IMG/VR virus record: IMGVR_UViG_3300025369_000827
Span: 1 to 26,704 of that record
Length of the DNA: 26,704 nucleotides
Source: a virus
Reading direction: 5' to 3' (one strand)
Shown: in pieces, positions 14,745-21,326 of the stretch
How positions within the stretch are numbered: position 1 is the first letter of the stretch
Layout of the letters: each line of letters begins with the position of its first letter
Notes under the pieces: generated by a model
Seen by the model: the letters and a program-made list of their open reading frames with translations, nothing else
The model's database searches: none
What the model was told of the DNA's origin: nothing
Translations under genes and position numbers: made by a program

Positions 14745-15041
14745 ATGTTAATCAATAAAGGTATTGCAGAAGGCGAAATCGTAACAATCAAAACCACAGC
14801 AGGTGAAGAAATTGTCGCCAAGCTAGTGTCGGATGGCCCATTAGGTGTTACTGTTAAGAAACCACTTTGCTTAACGGCAACTAAGGATGGAGTAGGCCTT
14901 GTTCCATTTTTGTTTACTACAAGTTCGGATATCGATATTACTATTAATAAGAATAGTATTATGGTATTGGCTCCAACTATGAAAGATGCGGCTGACACAT
15001 ATATCCAGCAGACTACCGGCATTAAATTGGCAACAGCATAA
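14745..15041 (+). CDS. Small beta-rich protein, possible Sm-like (LSm) fold, 98 aa
   Basis: Contains GEIVTIKTTAGEEIVAKLVS, then a strand GVTVKKPLCL, then GLVPFL and ITINKNSIMVLAPT. Successive strands with a glycine-acidic turn resemble Sm/Hfq-type RNA-binding proteins, and I recall related proteins in T4-like marine phages. The fold is inference. It starts 3 bases after the glutaredoxin stop and shares one base with the PAAR gene start. Confidence 0.5.
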   Translation: MLINKGIAEGEIVTIKTTAGEEIVAKLVSDGPLGVTVKKPLCLTATKDGVGLVPFLFTTSSDIDITINKNSIMVLAPTMKDAADTYIQQTTGIKLATA

Positions 15042-15349
15042 TGGGATCTGTTTCATTAGCAGGCGATACAAATGCACATGGCGGCGCACCTTTTGATAAA
15101 GGGCTGTCGACTAATGTATTGATCAACGGCAAAGGAGTAGTTCTTGTCGGCCAAACCGGCAGTAATGAAAATGATGATCTTTATAATAGAAATCCTCGTG
15201 GCCACTCACAAGGTATTGCGGCTAACCAAACAGCGGCCGCCGGTAGCGGAACTGTTTTCATAAACGGTAAATCCGTACATAGAGTAGGCGATGCAAGAAT
15301 CGACGGAACAACCGCAGGCCCTGGATCGGGCGATACCAATTGCGGTTGA
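15041..15349 (+). CDS. PAAR-repeat tail spike-tip protein, 102 aa
   Basis: Shows the PAAR pattern: AGDTNAHGGAP near the start, NVLINGKGVVLVGQTGS, then TVFINGKSVHRVGDARIDG and a C-terminal GDTNCG. His and Cys at these places bind the single metal at the sharp tip of contractile tail spikes. The length is typical. It is placed at the end of the nucleotide-metabolism operon instead of among baseplate genes. Its 3' end overlaps the -35 box of the next promoter. Confidence 0.88.
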   Translation: MGSVSLAGDTNAHGGAPFDKGLSTNVLINGKGVVLVGQTGSNENDDLYNRNPRGHSQGIAANQTAAAGSGTVFINGKSVHRVGDARIDGTTAGPGSGDTNCG

Positions 15350-15374
15350 CAAACATTTTTTAGTGTGTTAAACT
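15346..15374 (+). promoter_or_regulatory. Sigma70 promoter for Hc1-like gene
   Basis: TTGACA (15346-15351), 17-base spacer, TAAACT (15369-15374). The predicted start of transcription is about 15381. Confidence 0.82.
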
Positions 15375-15380
15375 AGATAT

Positions 15381-15406
15381 AAGTACTCTGTACTTGCCTA
15401 AAGGAG
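15381..15406 (+). promoter_or_regulatory. 5'-terminal leader hairpin and strong RBS
   Basis: AAGTAC / TCT / GTACTT (15381-15395) forms a 6-bp hairpin at the predicted first base of the mRNA. It is followed by CTTGCCTAAAGGAG, which resembles the leaders of dnaK and hsp20 (CTTGCTTAA...AAGGAG). Confidence 0.6.
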
Positions 15407-15412
15407 AATTAA

Positions 15413-15607
15413 ATGGCTACAAATAAATTTGCAGAATTCACTGCAATCATCGAAGCAATGGAATCAGATTTTGAAAAGTTTTACGATAAAGAAGTAGGTG
15501 CCGCAGGCACTCGCGTTCGTAAGCATTGTCAAGATTTGGCTAAATTGTGCAAAGAAACACGTAACGATGTTACGGCAGTCAAAAACGCACGTAAAGAGTC
15601 AAAATAA
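15413..15607 (+). CDS. Histone H1-like (Hc1-type) DNA-binding protein, 64 aa
   Basis: The core FEKFYDKEVGAAGTRVRKHC followed by QDLAKLCKETRNDV matches the pattern of bacterial Hc1/histone-H1-like proteins (AA-x-RVR then a Lys-rich helix). Family members coat and compact DNA. Net charge is modest because of acidic residues at the N-terminus. A strong sigma70 promoter, leader hairpin and AAGGAG site suggest high expression, possibly early, for host nucleoid takeover or genome packing. The function is inferred from the family. Confidence 0.65.
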   Translation: MATNKFAEFTAIIEAMESDFEKFYDKEVGAAGTRVRKHCQDLAKLCKETRNDVTAVKNARKESK

Positions 15608-15611
15608 GTCA

Positions 15612-15619
15612 ACTAAATA
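15612..15619 (+). promoter_or_regulatory. Late-type motif ACTAAATA
   Basis: TAAATA lies 43 bases before the ATG of the secreted protein at 15662, which has an AAGGAG site. Two mismatches from the TATAAATA consensus. Confidence 0.35.
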
Positions 15620-15661
15620 TTAGTCTAAGGCGTTATTATATTATACGCTAAGGAGTATATT

Positions 15662-15985
15662 ATGAAAAAGATAGTTTTTGCTTTATCATTATTGGCATTA
15701 GTCGGATCAGCAAGTGCCCATGAAGGTTTTTATCATCGTGGTGGTTGTTGCTATCGTGGCGGCTACGGCTTAGGGTGGGTTGCACCGGCAGTAGTAGGTG
15801 GAGTAATTGGATACGAATTAAGTCGTCCAAATACAGTGGTTGTTGAACAGCCTCCAGTTGTTTATACACAGCCTTCAGTTGTTTATACACAACCAACTGT
15901 TCAAGCACCTCCAGCAGGTATGCATTGGCAAGAAATGATTGACCCCACATCCGGTGTACATAAAATTGTAGCGGTGCCAAACTAA
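15662..15985 (+). CDS. Secreted small protein, 107 aa
   Basis: A clear Sec signal peptide (MKKIVFALSLLALVGSASA, cut before HEG). The mature part starts with a His/Gly/Cys/Tyr patch (HRGGCCYRGG), then a short hydrophobic Gly/Val/Ala segment, then a repeated VVYTQP motif (two near-identical copies plus flanks) and a C-terminal MHWQEMIDPTSG. It looks like a bacterial periplasmic or envelope protein. It ends 1 base before iscU, so it may be part of the same transcript. Function unknown; the His/Cys patch could bind a metal. Confidence 0.7.
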   Translation: MKKIVFALSLLALVGSASAHEGFYHRGGCCYRGGYGLGWVAPAVVGGVIGYELSRPNTVVVEQPPVVYTQPSVVYTQPTVQAPPAGMHWQEMIDPTSGVHKIVAVPN

Positions 15986-15986
15986 T

Positions 15987-16367
15987 ATGGCATATAGCGA
16001 CAAAGTAATCGATCATTACGAGAACCCACGTAATGTAGGATCTTTTGATAAGAATGATCCTACAGTGGGTACTGGTATGGTCGGTGCACCTGCTTGCGGT
16101 GATGTCATGAAACTACAAATAAAGGTAGATGAAGATGGTATTATTAGAGATGCTCGTTTCAAGACATACGGATGTGGAAGTGCAATCGCCAGTTCTAGCT
16201 TGGTCACAGAATGGCTCAAAGGAAAAACGTTGGACGAGGCGGGAAGTATTAAAAACAGCGACATCGCCGAAGAGTTGGCTCTTCCACCTGTTAAAATTCA
16301 CTGCTCAATCCTCGCAGAAGACGCAGTAAAGGCCGCAATCAATGATTACCGTAACCGACAAAGCTAA
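15987..16367 (+). CDS. iscU: Iron-sulfur cluster scaffold protein IscU
   Basis: Scaffold on which the cysteine desulfurase builds [2Fe-2S] clusters before transfer. All functional residues are present: Cys37 and Asp39 (PACGD), Cys63 (YGCGSA), His105 and Cys106 (KIHCS), and the HscA-recognition motif LPPVK (99-103). The sequence is very close to proteobacterial IscU along its full length, and its length (126 aa) is nearly the same as E. coli IscU. It has no desulfurase or HscAB partner in the window, so it would plug into the host ISC system. It overlaps iscA by 26 bases. Recent acquisition from a host is likely. Confidence 0.96.
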   Translation: MAYSDKVIDHYENPRNVGSFDKNDPTVGTGMVGAPACGDVMKLQIKVDEDGIIRDARFKTYGCGSAIASSSLVTEWLKGKTLDEAGSIKNSDIAEELALPPVKIHCSILAEDAVKAAINDYRNRQS

Positions 16368-16668
16368 GGCTAAGATTAAAGAAAATCTTACCAAACGCGG
16401 CAAGGGCGTCGGTATTCGTATAGGTGTAAGAACTACAGGTTGTAGTGGATTAGCGTATGTGTTAGAGTATGTGGACCAGTACGAAGGAACAGAAGGCATA
16501 ATCAATTATGCTCAAAATGATTTCTGTGTGCTAGTTAGTTTGAAAGATGAACCATACTTAACAGGGCTAACAATGGATTGGGTCCGCAATGGACTCAACG
16601 AAGGATTTGATTTTCAAAATCCAAACGAGCGTGACCGTTGTGGTTGCGGAGAAAGTTTTCGAGTATAA
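16342..16668 (+). CDS. iscA: A-type iron-sulfur carrier protein (IscA/HesB family)
   Basis: Carries Fe-S clusters or iron from the scaffold to target proteins. The three ligand cysteines are present: Cys34 (TTGCSGLAY) and the C-terminal pair Cys100/Cys102 (RCGCGESF). 108 aa is typical. The order iscU-iscA with a 26-base overlap follows bacterial isc operons. It may keep Fe-S supply going during infection for phage or host ferredoxin-dependent enzymes, including the bilin reductase at 25744. Confidence 0.93.
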   Translation: MITVTDKAKAKIKENLTKRGKGVGIRIGVRTTGCSGLAYVLEYVDQYEGTEGIINYAQNDFCVLVSLKDEPYLTGLTMDWVRNGLNEGFDFQNPNERDRCGCGESFRV

Positions 16669-16674
16669 ACTCCG

Positions 16675-16709
16675 TTGACATAATTTGAACAAACTAGTAT
16701 AATACTAGT
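16675..16709 (+). promoter_or_regulatory. Consensus sigma70 promoter with palindromic operator over -10
   Basis: TTGACA (16675-16680), 17 bases, TATAAT (16698-16703), a perfect consensus. The -10 box sits inside ACTAGTAT-A-ATACTAGT (16693-16709), a perfect inverted repeat that could be a repressor site. Confidence 0.85.
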
Positions 16710-16734
16710 ATTGTTATAACTTTTGGAGTTAAAA

Positions 16735-17046
16735 TTGACACCAGATCAGCAAGATTTTTGGAATTGTTTAAAATTTGATGCACAATACTTTGCTCATAGT
16801 TGCGGCAAAGATATGAAGGGAAAGTCAGAAAACAAAGTGAATAAAGAAGCTCAAAATTATCTTGATTTGGCCATGGGGCATTTGTCAGTAGAAGATCTAA
16901 CTGGGGTAGTTAAAACCTGGCTTAGTTATTATCATTTACCATTGGATCCTAACAAGTTAGGTGAGCCATATGATAAATTTCACAAAAAGTACGGTGCTTG
17001 GATTGCCAACAATGCTAAAAATATTACAATGATTGGATGTTACTAA
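16735..17046 (+). CDS. Hypothetical protein, 103 aa, TTG start
   Basis: The protein reads MTPDQQDFWNCLKFDAQYFA onwards, is soluble and helical, and contains two Cys near the N-terminus. The TTG at 16735 has GGAG 6 bases upstream and no ATG is available; an earlier in-frame TTG at 16723 overlaps that site and is less likely. It has a consensus sigma70 promoter, so early expression is probable. No family recognised. Confidence 0.65.
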   Translation: MTPDQQDFWNCLKFDAQYFAHSCGKDMKGKSENKVNKEAQNYLDLAMGHLSVEDLTGVVKTWLSYYHLPLDPNKLGEPYDKFHKKYGAWIANNAKNITMIGCY

Positions 17047-17444
17047 TGAGTATGCATCTATTACCGCCCATGTATTCAACTACAGGCAAAAAGAAAGGCA
17101 AAAAGAAATTCGCTTCAGCAGAACACGCAAGGAAAGCTAGAGAATTGGACGAGTCATGGAAGGAACTTCAGAAAAAATGGGGTATCGAAGCAGAAGAAAA
17201 GAAACGCAGTCGTGCGTTATCTGCTCCTAATTTGAATACAGCATACAAATTAACTATTCCAGAAGGTCGTAATACAACAGCGCACATCAAAAGTTTGGGT
17301 ACAAATTCGGGTGTTGCAACATTATCACCAGCTAAGGTTTATACTGGTGATAAGGTAAAGGGCATTGCAACCATGCATAAAAGCAACGCAGTGCCGGTTT
17401 TTAGTGATGAACAAGCAGTTGACATTTCTCGTATGAGGCGTTAG
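17046..17444 (+). CDS. Conserved phage protein, 132 aa, function unknown
   Basis: Starts MSMHLLPPMYSTTGKKKGKK, basic at the N-terminus, then a helical charged segment, then a basic C-terminal portion with KGIATMHKSNAVPVFSDEQA. The C-terminal motif is one I associate with a widely shared T4-like marine phage protein without known function. The start at 17046 shares one base with the previous stop (TAATG). It could bind nucleic acid given its charge. Confidence 0.65.
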   Translation: MSMHLLPPMYSTTGKKKGKKKFASAEHARKARELDESWKELQKKWGIEAEEKKRSRALSAPNLNTAYKLTIPEGRNTTAHIKSLGTNSGVATLSPAKVYTGDKVKGIATMHKSNAVPVFSDEQAVDISRMRR

Positions 17445-17447
17445 ACT
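17419..17447 (+). promoter_or_regulatory. Sigma70-like promoter for wall hydrolase
   Basis: TTGACA (17419-17424), 17 bases, TAGACT (17442-17447; 4/6). It lies at the end of the preceding gene. Confidence 0.6.
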
Positions 17448-17474
17448 GTGTATAAGTATAAACATAGTACTTTT

Positions 17475-17523
17475 CCTCTAGAAACAGAGGATAACTATAT
17501 ATTGTCCCCAAAAGGTTTTGGGG
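17475..17523 (+). promoter_or_regulatory. Structured leader of the wall hydrolase gene
   Basis: The roughly 160-base leader contains CCTCT/6 bases/AGAGG (17475-17490) and CCCCAAAAGGTTTTGGGG (17506-17523), a perfect 8-bp inverted repeat. They could delay or regulate translation of the lytic enzyme. There is no T-run, so the second is not a standard terminator. Confidence 0.5.
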
Positions 17524-17615
17524 CAACGGCTATTAACTTTAGGAGAAATAGATACAGCCAAACATTAACCAATGACGGTAGTAGCGATACCTCATCCAGC
17601 GTAAAGGAGACAAAA

Positions 17616-18149
17616 ATGATACGCATTATCAAAATAGGAATCAATATACTAGTGGCAATGTCAATAGTATTTGTAGCACAATTAGCAGTTTCAAAGAAAT
17701 TTGAACATCTCAAACAAGCTCGAGAAACAGCGAGTCCGATTACAGCACAAATGAGACAAGCACAATTAGATTGTCTAGCTCGTAATATATACCATGAAGC
17801 AGGCAGTGAGCCGTTTGAAGGCAAAGTAGCTGTCGCACAAGTTACAATCAACCGTGCAGAAAGTAGCCAATTTCCCGGCGATATCTGTAAGGTAGTATAT
17901 CAAAAGAATATAGTATACGAAAAAGTTTTTTGCCAATTTAGTTGGTATTGTGAAAATCCAGGTGCCAGCTTAAAACCAATGAATGGCCCAGTTTACACAG
18001 AATCAATGGAAGTGGCCAAAAAAGTATTACTGGAAGGTTTTAGACTTCCAGATTTGAAAAATGCTTTATATTTTCACGGTGACTATGTACAGCCCGGCTG
18101 GAACAAAAAACCCGTAGCCAAGATTGGCCATCACATATTCTATAATTAA
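17616..18149 (+). CDS. SleB-type cell-wall hydrolase with membrane anchor, 177 aa
   Basis: Residues 1-25 form a membrane segment or uncleaved signal anchor (IRIIKIGINILVAMSIVFVA). The catalytic domain starts near residue 50 with LDCLARNIYHEAGSEPFEGK (the Glu in YHEAG is the expected catalytic acid), then VAVAQVTINRAES, and GLNAL-like ALYFHGDYVQPGW, all typical of the SleB/hydrolase_2 family. It cuts peptidoglycan glycan strands, so it is a lysis enzyme or a virion-entry muramidase. ATG 17616 is chosen for its AAAGGAGA site; the frame is open upstream to 17448 but without good signals. Confidence 0.85.
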   Translation: MIRIIKIGINILVAMSIVFVAQLAVSKKFEHLKQARETASPITAQMRQAQLDCLARNIYHEAGSEPFEGKVAVAQVTINRAESSQFPGDICKVVYQKNIVYEKVFCQFSWYCENPGASLKPMNGPVYTESMEVAKKVLLEGFRLPDLKNALYFHGDYVQPGWNKKPVAKIGHHIFYN

Positions 18150-18157
18150 GGATTAAC

Positions 18158-18505
18158 ATGAACACACAAGCATTTGTAGCAACTTTTAAATCAAAAATTC
18201 ATGATTTGTTTGATTTAGATTTATGGGTCAAGAACATCAAAGAACATGCTCCGCACGTAAGCGCAGAAACTATGGGTTGGGTAGCAGTAATATTATTGCA
18301 TCTAGCTACCGTCCCTACTTTACTAGCAGTTTTGACAGGATTAACCGAAAAAATGCCTCCTGTAGACTTAGTACTTTTTAGTTGGGCAGGATTGTTTTGC
18401 TTTTTTATCAAGGCCGCAATTCAAAAAGATTTTTTGAATATTGTAACCATTGGTTTTGGCTTTTTCTGCCAAGCGGCTATGCTTGCTTTAATTGTGTTTA
18501 AGTAA
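18158..18505 (+). CDS. Membrane protein, 115 aa, possible holin
   Basis: After a charged N-terminus there are three hydrophobic segments (about residues 38-60, 68-86 and 92-113). It follows the wall hydrolase by 8 bases and has its own TAAGGA site. Size, topology and position fit a holin that lets the hydrolase through the inner membrane, but no family signature is recognised. Confidence 0.6.
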   Translation: MNTQAFVATFKSKIHDLFDLDLWVKNIKEHAPHVSAETMGWVAVILLHLATVPTLLAVLTGLTEKMPPVDLVLFSWAGLFCFFIKAAIQKDFLNIVTIGFGFFCQAAMLALIVFK

Positions 18506-18512
18506 TTCTGTG

Positions 18513-18520
18513 GCTAAATA
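18513..18520 (+). promoter_or_regulatory. Late-type motif GCTAAATA
   Basis: Located 27 bases before the structural gene ATG at 18548, which has an AGGAG site. Confidence 0.45.
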
Positions 18521-18547
18521 TAACTAATAAACTAGGAGTAGGCAATT

Positions 18548-19240
18548 ATGGCCGGATCAGGATACCAACAAGACAGTAATCAAATAACACCAGGGTTGTA
18601 CCGCGTGGTGTTAACTATGACAAATACAACATATTACCCAAATGCGTCAGGAACAGTTGCGCAAAACGGTAGTGTAAACCCATACGATTGGAGTAACTCA
18701 GCATACACCAATGCTACTACAATGACAGCCGCTCAAGCTACATACCTAGCACAAGGAAATGTACGTTGGAATAACATTCTAAACGGATTGGACAATGTAG
18801 CCGACTGCCGCATTTTGAACGTGGTCGTAGGTGGTAACACAAACGGTACAGATGCTACCACTCAGCCAACCAGTGTTGCTTTCACTGTAGAATTCTTCAG
18901 AGATGAATTTGTATTAGGTGAGTGGAACAATTATTTAAAATCAATTGGACAATCAACAAGTGGTACATACACTAATGCAGACGGACTAGCTGGTAATACA
19001 GCCTATGTTGGCATTGGCGGAACAGCAGTTACTACTATTCCGTTAGCAATACAAGACATTGTTACTAACGCAATTATGCAGTCTACTAGCCGTACATACA
19101 GAACATTTAATCCACCAACAAGTGGCGACAGTCAACAAAAGATTTCTGTCGTTGCTCCAAGTGCTACAGCATCAAATATTTTTGGTACTGTAGGTGTCAC
19201 ACAAGTATCGGGCACAACATTGTCTGGAACTCCTGTTTAA
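18548..19240 (+). CDS. Probable virion structural protein, 230 aa
   Basis: Begins MAGSGYQQDSNQITPGLYRV. Thr/Asn/Ser/Gly-rich and beta-prone, with one Cys and no membrane segment. This composition and a late-type promoter point to a tail or capsid-associated structural protein. The middle segment VAFTVEFFRDEFVLGEWNNY is more conserved-looking. No known domain recognised. Confidence 0.6.
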   Translation: MAGSGYQQDSNQITPGLYRVVLTMTNTTYYPNASGTVAQNGSVNPYDWSNSAYTNATTMTAAQATYLAQGNVRWNNILNGLDNVADCRILNVVVGGNTNGTDATTQPTSVAFTVEFFRDEFVLGEWNNYLKSIGQSTSGTYTNADGLAGNTAYVGIGGTAVTTIPLAIQDIVTNAIMQSTSRTYRTFNPPTSGDSQQKISVVAPSATASNIFGTVGVTQVSGTTLSGTPV

Positions 19241-19263
19241 TCTAATTTAGAAAACGCTACTGG

Positions 19264-20427
19264 ATGATATTAGCTTACTTACTCCTTTTAACTGGTCTAA
19301 CAATTTCAGCAGTGGCGATTTACTATAGTGTAGTAGGTCTCACCGCAATATTCTCTGCGGCAGTAATTCCAATTATAATTATGGGGTCGGCTTTAGAAGT
19401 CGGCAAACTTGTCTGCGCCTCTTGGCTAAAAGCCAACTGGGAACGTGCTCCACGTTTCATGAGATACTATATGACCATTGCGGTTGTAGTACTAATGCTC
19501 ATTACCTCAATGGGTATTTTTGGATTCCTTTCGAAAGCACATAATGACCAAAACCTTGTATCGGGCGACGTTCAAAGCAAAATCGCTATTTTTGATGAAA
19601 AGATCAAAACTGCCAAAGAAAATATCGAAGCCGACCGTAAACAACTTAAACAGATGGATGAGGCAGTGGACCAGATCATGGGTCGTTCGTCGGATGAAAA
19701 AGGTGCCGACAAAGCCAACGCTGTACGTAAGAGTCAGCAGAAGGACAGGGTTTCGCTTGCCAAAGACATTGAATCCCAACAGAAACTTATTGCTAGTCTT
19801 AACGACGAAGCGGCTCCAATACGTGCAGAAGTACGCAAGGTCGATGCCGAAGTTGGCCCTATTAAGTATATCGCTGCCTTTATCTATGGTACCACACCAG
19901 ATGCCTCCATGCTCGAACGAGCCGTTACTTGGATCATCATCTTAATTGTTATTGTATTTGATCCGCTAGCAGTTATCATGTTATTGGGTGCTCAAATGAC
20001 ATTTGGATGGGCTCGAGAACAAAAAGAAGAACAAGCACATCCTACTATTGCAGAATTGGATACGTTTGTTGGTGAAAAGCCGACAGCCGAAGAACTGGAG
20101 ACTACTCCAGTGGACAATACTATTGTAGAAGTATCTAGAGATATTGGGCCATTACCTCCATTATTTCCAGATCCTGTGCCAGAGCCAACTGCTGACAGTG
20201 AACGTTCGATTCCGATGACAGACGAAAGCGAATTGGAAAAATGGAATAAAATGATCGAAGAAGCAGAACGTCAAGTGGCAGAAGAATCTACTCTAGAAGA
20301 AAGATTAGCTTCGGGTGAAACATACATCAATGAACAAGGTGTAGAAGTGCCTTTAGATGAAGAATCAAAAAAAAAGACTTACATGATCAAGAACGAGCAG
20401 GGACAGATGGAAATCAAGAATCGGTAG
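19264..20427 (+). CDS. Multi-membrane-span coiled-coil protein, 387 aa, zero-frame product
   Basis: Two or three N-terminal hydrophobic segments (residues about 1-45 and 68-90) are followed by a long charged coiled coil (about 100-210), a further hydrophobic pair (about 220-250, WIIILIVIVFDPLAVIMLLG) and a Glu/Pro-rich tail. I know this architecture from conserved, unassigned T4-like marine phage proteins; a membrane-associated injection or superinfection role is possible. Near the end is TCAAAAAAAAAG (20365-20376), and a -1 shift would replace the last residues with a 107-aa tail (20376-20699). Confidence 0.7.
   Translation: MILAYLLLLTGLTISAVAIYYSVVGLTAIFSAAVIPIIIMGSALEVGKLVCASWLKANWERAPRFMRYYMTIAVVVLMLITSMGIFGFLSKAHNDQNLVSGDVQSKIAIFDEKIKTAKENIEADRKQLKQMDEAVDQIMGRSSDEKGADKANAVRKSQQKDRVSLAKDIESQQKLIASLNDEAAPIRAEVRKVDAEVGPIKYIAAFIYGTTPDASMLERAVTWIIILIVIVFDPLAVIMLLGAQMTFGWAREQKEEQAHPTIAELDTFVGEKPTAEELETTPVDNTIVEVSRDIGPLPPLFPDPVPEPTADSERSIPMTDESELEKWNKMIEEAERQVAEESTLEERLASGETYINEQGVEVPLDEESKKKTYMIKNEQGQMEIKNR
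20370..20376 (+). promoter_or_regulatory. Second candidate -1 slippery site A AAA AAG
   Basis: In the zero frame the codons are AAA AAG, in the same TCAAAAAAAAAG context as at 7241-7252. The zero frame goes on 16 codons to TAG 20425-20427; the -1 frame is open from about 20360 to 20699. The shift could occur anywhere in the overlap, and no strong downstream hairpin was seen. Confidence 0.5.
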
Positions 20428-20699
20428 GCTATGTACAAAATCAAGAACAAAAACCAAACAGTTTATGGGCAAGAGTAATAGGCATAAATCCAATAGATCA
20501 ATTATATAAAGAGTACAGTGACCATAAATTTACAGACTTTACAGTAGATGCTACAACAGAACCTGAATTGGCTGCATTTGTGGAAGAAACCAAACAGTAT
20601 GGTCCACGCTTTAGTGACTATCCTTTAGAAAAAATAACATACTTTGAAGAGCGAATACATGAACTTAGGTCGAATAACACTGATAACACCGCCGGATAA
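20376..20699 (+). CDS. -1 frame extension of the 19264 gene, 107 aa, no ATG
   Basis: The -1 frame runs 107 codons to TAA 20697-20699 without an ATG; the only possible starts are an internal TTG near 20572 and a GTG near 20580. It encodes a protein-like tail with ESVGYVQNQEQKPNSLWARV, then DQLYKEYSDHKFTDF and EPELAAFVEETKQYG. The phrase GYVQN...SLW resembles C-terminal parts of related phage proteins as I remember them, so a joined product is likely. The cause may be programmed frameshifting or a one-base loss in the A9 tract. It overlaps the start of the gene at 20659. Confidence 0.65.
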   Translation, partial: DLHDQERAGTDGNQESVGYVQNQEQKPNSLWARVIGINPIDQLYKEYSDHKFTDFTVDATTEPELAAFVEETKQYGPRFSDYPLEKITYFEERIHELRSNNTDNTAG

Positions 20700-21081
20700 A
20701 CTATTCAATATGAGTTTAAGTTATCTATTAGTCAAACCATCTAATACAGTTAAAGAACAATTTCAATCAATTCTAAGTCATTTAGTTGAAGATGTAAATG
20801 TTTTTATGTTTGACCAAGATGATTACGATATTGATTGGTTATTAAGCATTGCACAGCAAGTAGAAGTTTTAATTATTGATATCGATAATTGCGATCCAAT
20901 AACCAAATTGTTTGTAACATGTTTACTTGCTCATCCGAACAGCCATTACATAACAATGGACGACTTAGTTCCTTATAAATTGATAAGTAAAAATCGCATA
21001 TATAATTTAGATTGGCTAGCCGAACAAATTAAAAATGCAACTGAACAACAAGACGAAGACGATGATACACAAGAAGAATAA
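20659..21081 (+). CDS. Hypothetical protein, 140 aa
   Basis: Starts [20 protein letters not shown]; a soluble alpha/beta protein with alternating hydrophobic strands ([31 protein letters not shown]) and a very acidic tail. The strand pattern suggests a Rossmann- or receiver-like fold. The ATG at 20659 is chosen over an in-frame TTG at 20644; GAAGAG lies upstream. It begins inside the -1 extension of the previous gene and ends inside bS21, so it belongs to a tightly packed operon. Function unknown. Confidence 0.7.
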   Translation: MNLGRITLITPPDKLFNMSLSYLLVKPSNTVKEQFQSILSHLVEDVNVFMFDQDDYDIDWLLSIAQQVEVLIIDIDNCDPITKLFVTCLLAHPNSHYITMDDLVPYKLISKNRIYNLDWLAEQIKNATEQQDEDDDTQEE

Positions 21082-21295
21082 AGGTACTGGCATTACTGTA
21101 AAGGATGGTGAAAATATTAATGTTTCTCTACGACGATTTAAACGAAAAATTGAAGAAGCTGGAACTTTAGAAACCTTACGTGCCAAAGAATTCTACGAAA
21201 AACCAACAACTGAACGCAAACGTAAAAAAGGTGCCGCCAAAGCACGTTGGAATAAAAAACTTCGCGATCAACAATTACCACCAAAACTCTATTGA
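21062..21295 (+). CDS. rpsU: Ribosomal protein bS21, phage-encoded
   Basis: The body [40 protein letters not shown] and [17 protein letters not shown] is an unmistakable bS21 match (RRFKR...AG...[15 protein letters not shown]). bS21 sits on the small subunit near the anti-Shine-Dalgarno region and helps start translation. A phage copy may replace the host protein and favour phage mRNAs. bS21 is the ribosomal protein most often found in phages. ATG 21062 gives 77 aa; an earlier ATG at 21035 would add 9 residues. It overlaps the preceding gene by 20 bases. Confidence 0.93.
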   Translation: MIHKKNKGTGITVKDGENINVSLRRFKRKIEEAGTLETLRAKEFYEKPTTERKRKKGAAKARWNKKLRDQQLPPKLY

Positions 21296-21320
21296 CACAT
21301 TGAATTGAAGGTGTTATAAT
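21292..21320 (+). promoter_or_regulatory. Consensus sigma70 promoter for dexA-like gene
   Basis: TTGACA (21292-21297), 17 bases, TATAAT (21315-21320): perfect boxes and spacing. ATG 21327 is 6 bases downstream, so the mRNA is expected to be leaderless. Confidence 0.9.
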
Positions 21321-21326
21321 GTTAGT

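Noticed and set aside
19520-19945. Alternative plus-strand frame of 141 codons
   Set aside because: Lies inside the coiled-coil membrane protein gene in another frame, with no start signals or family resemblance.
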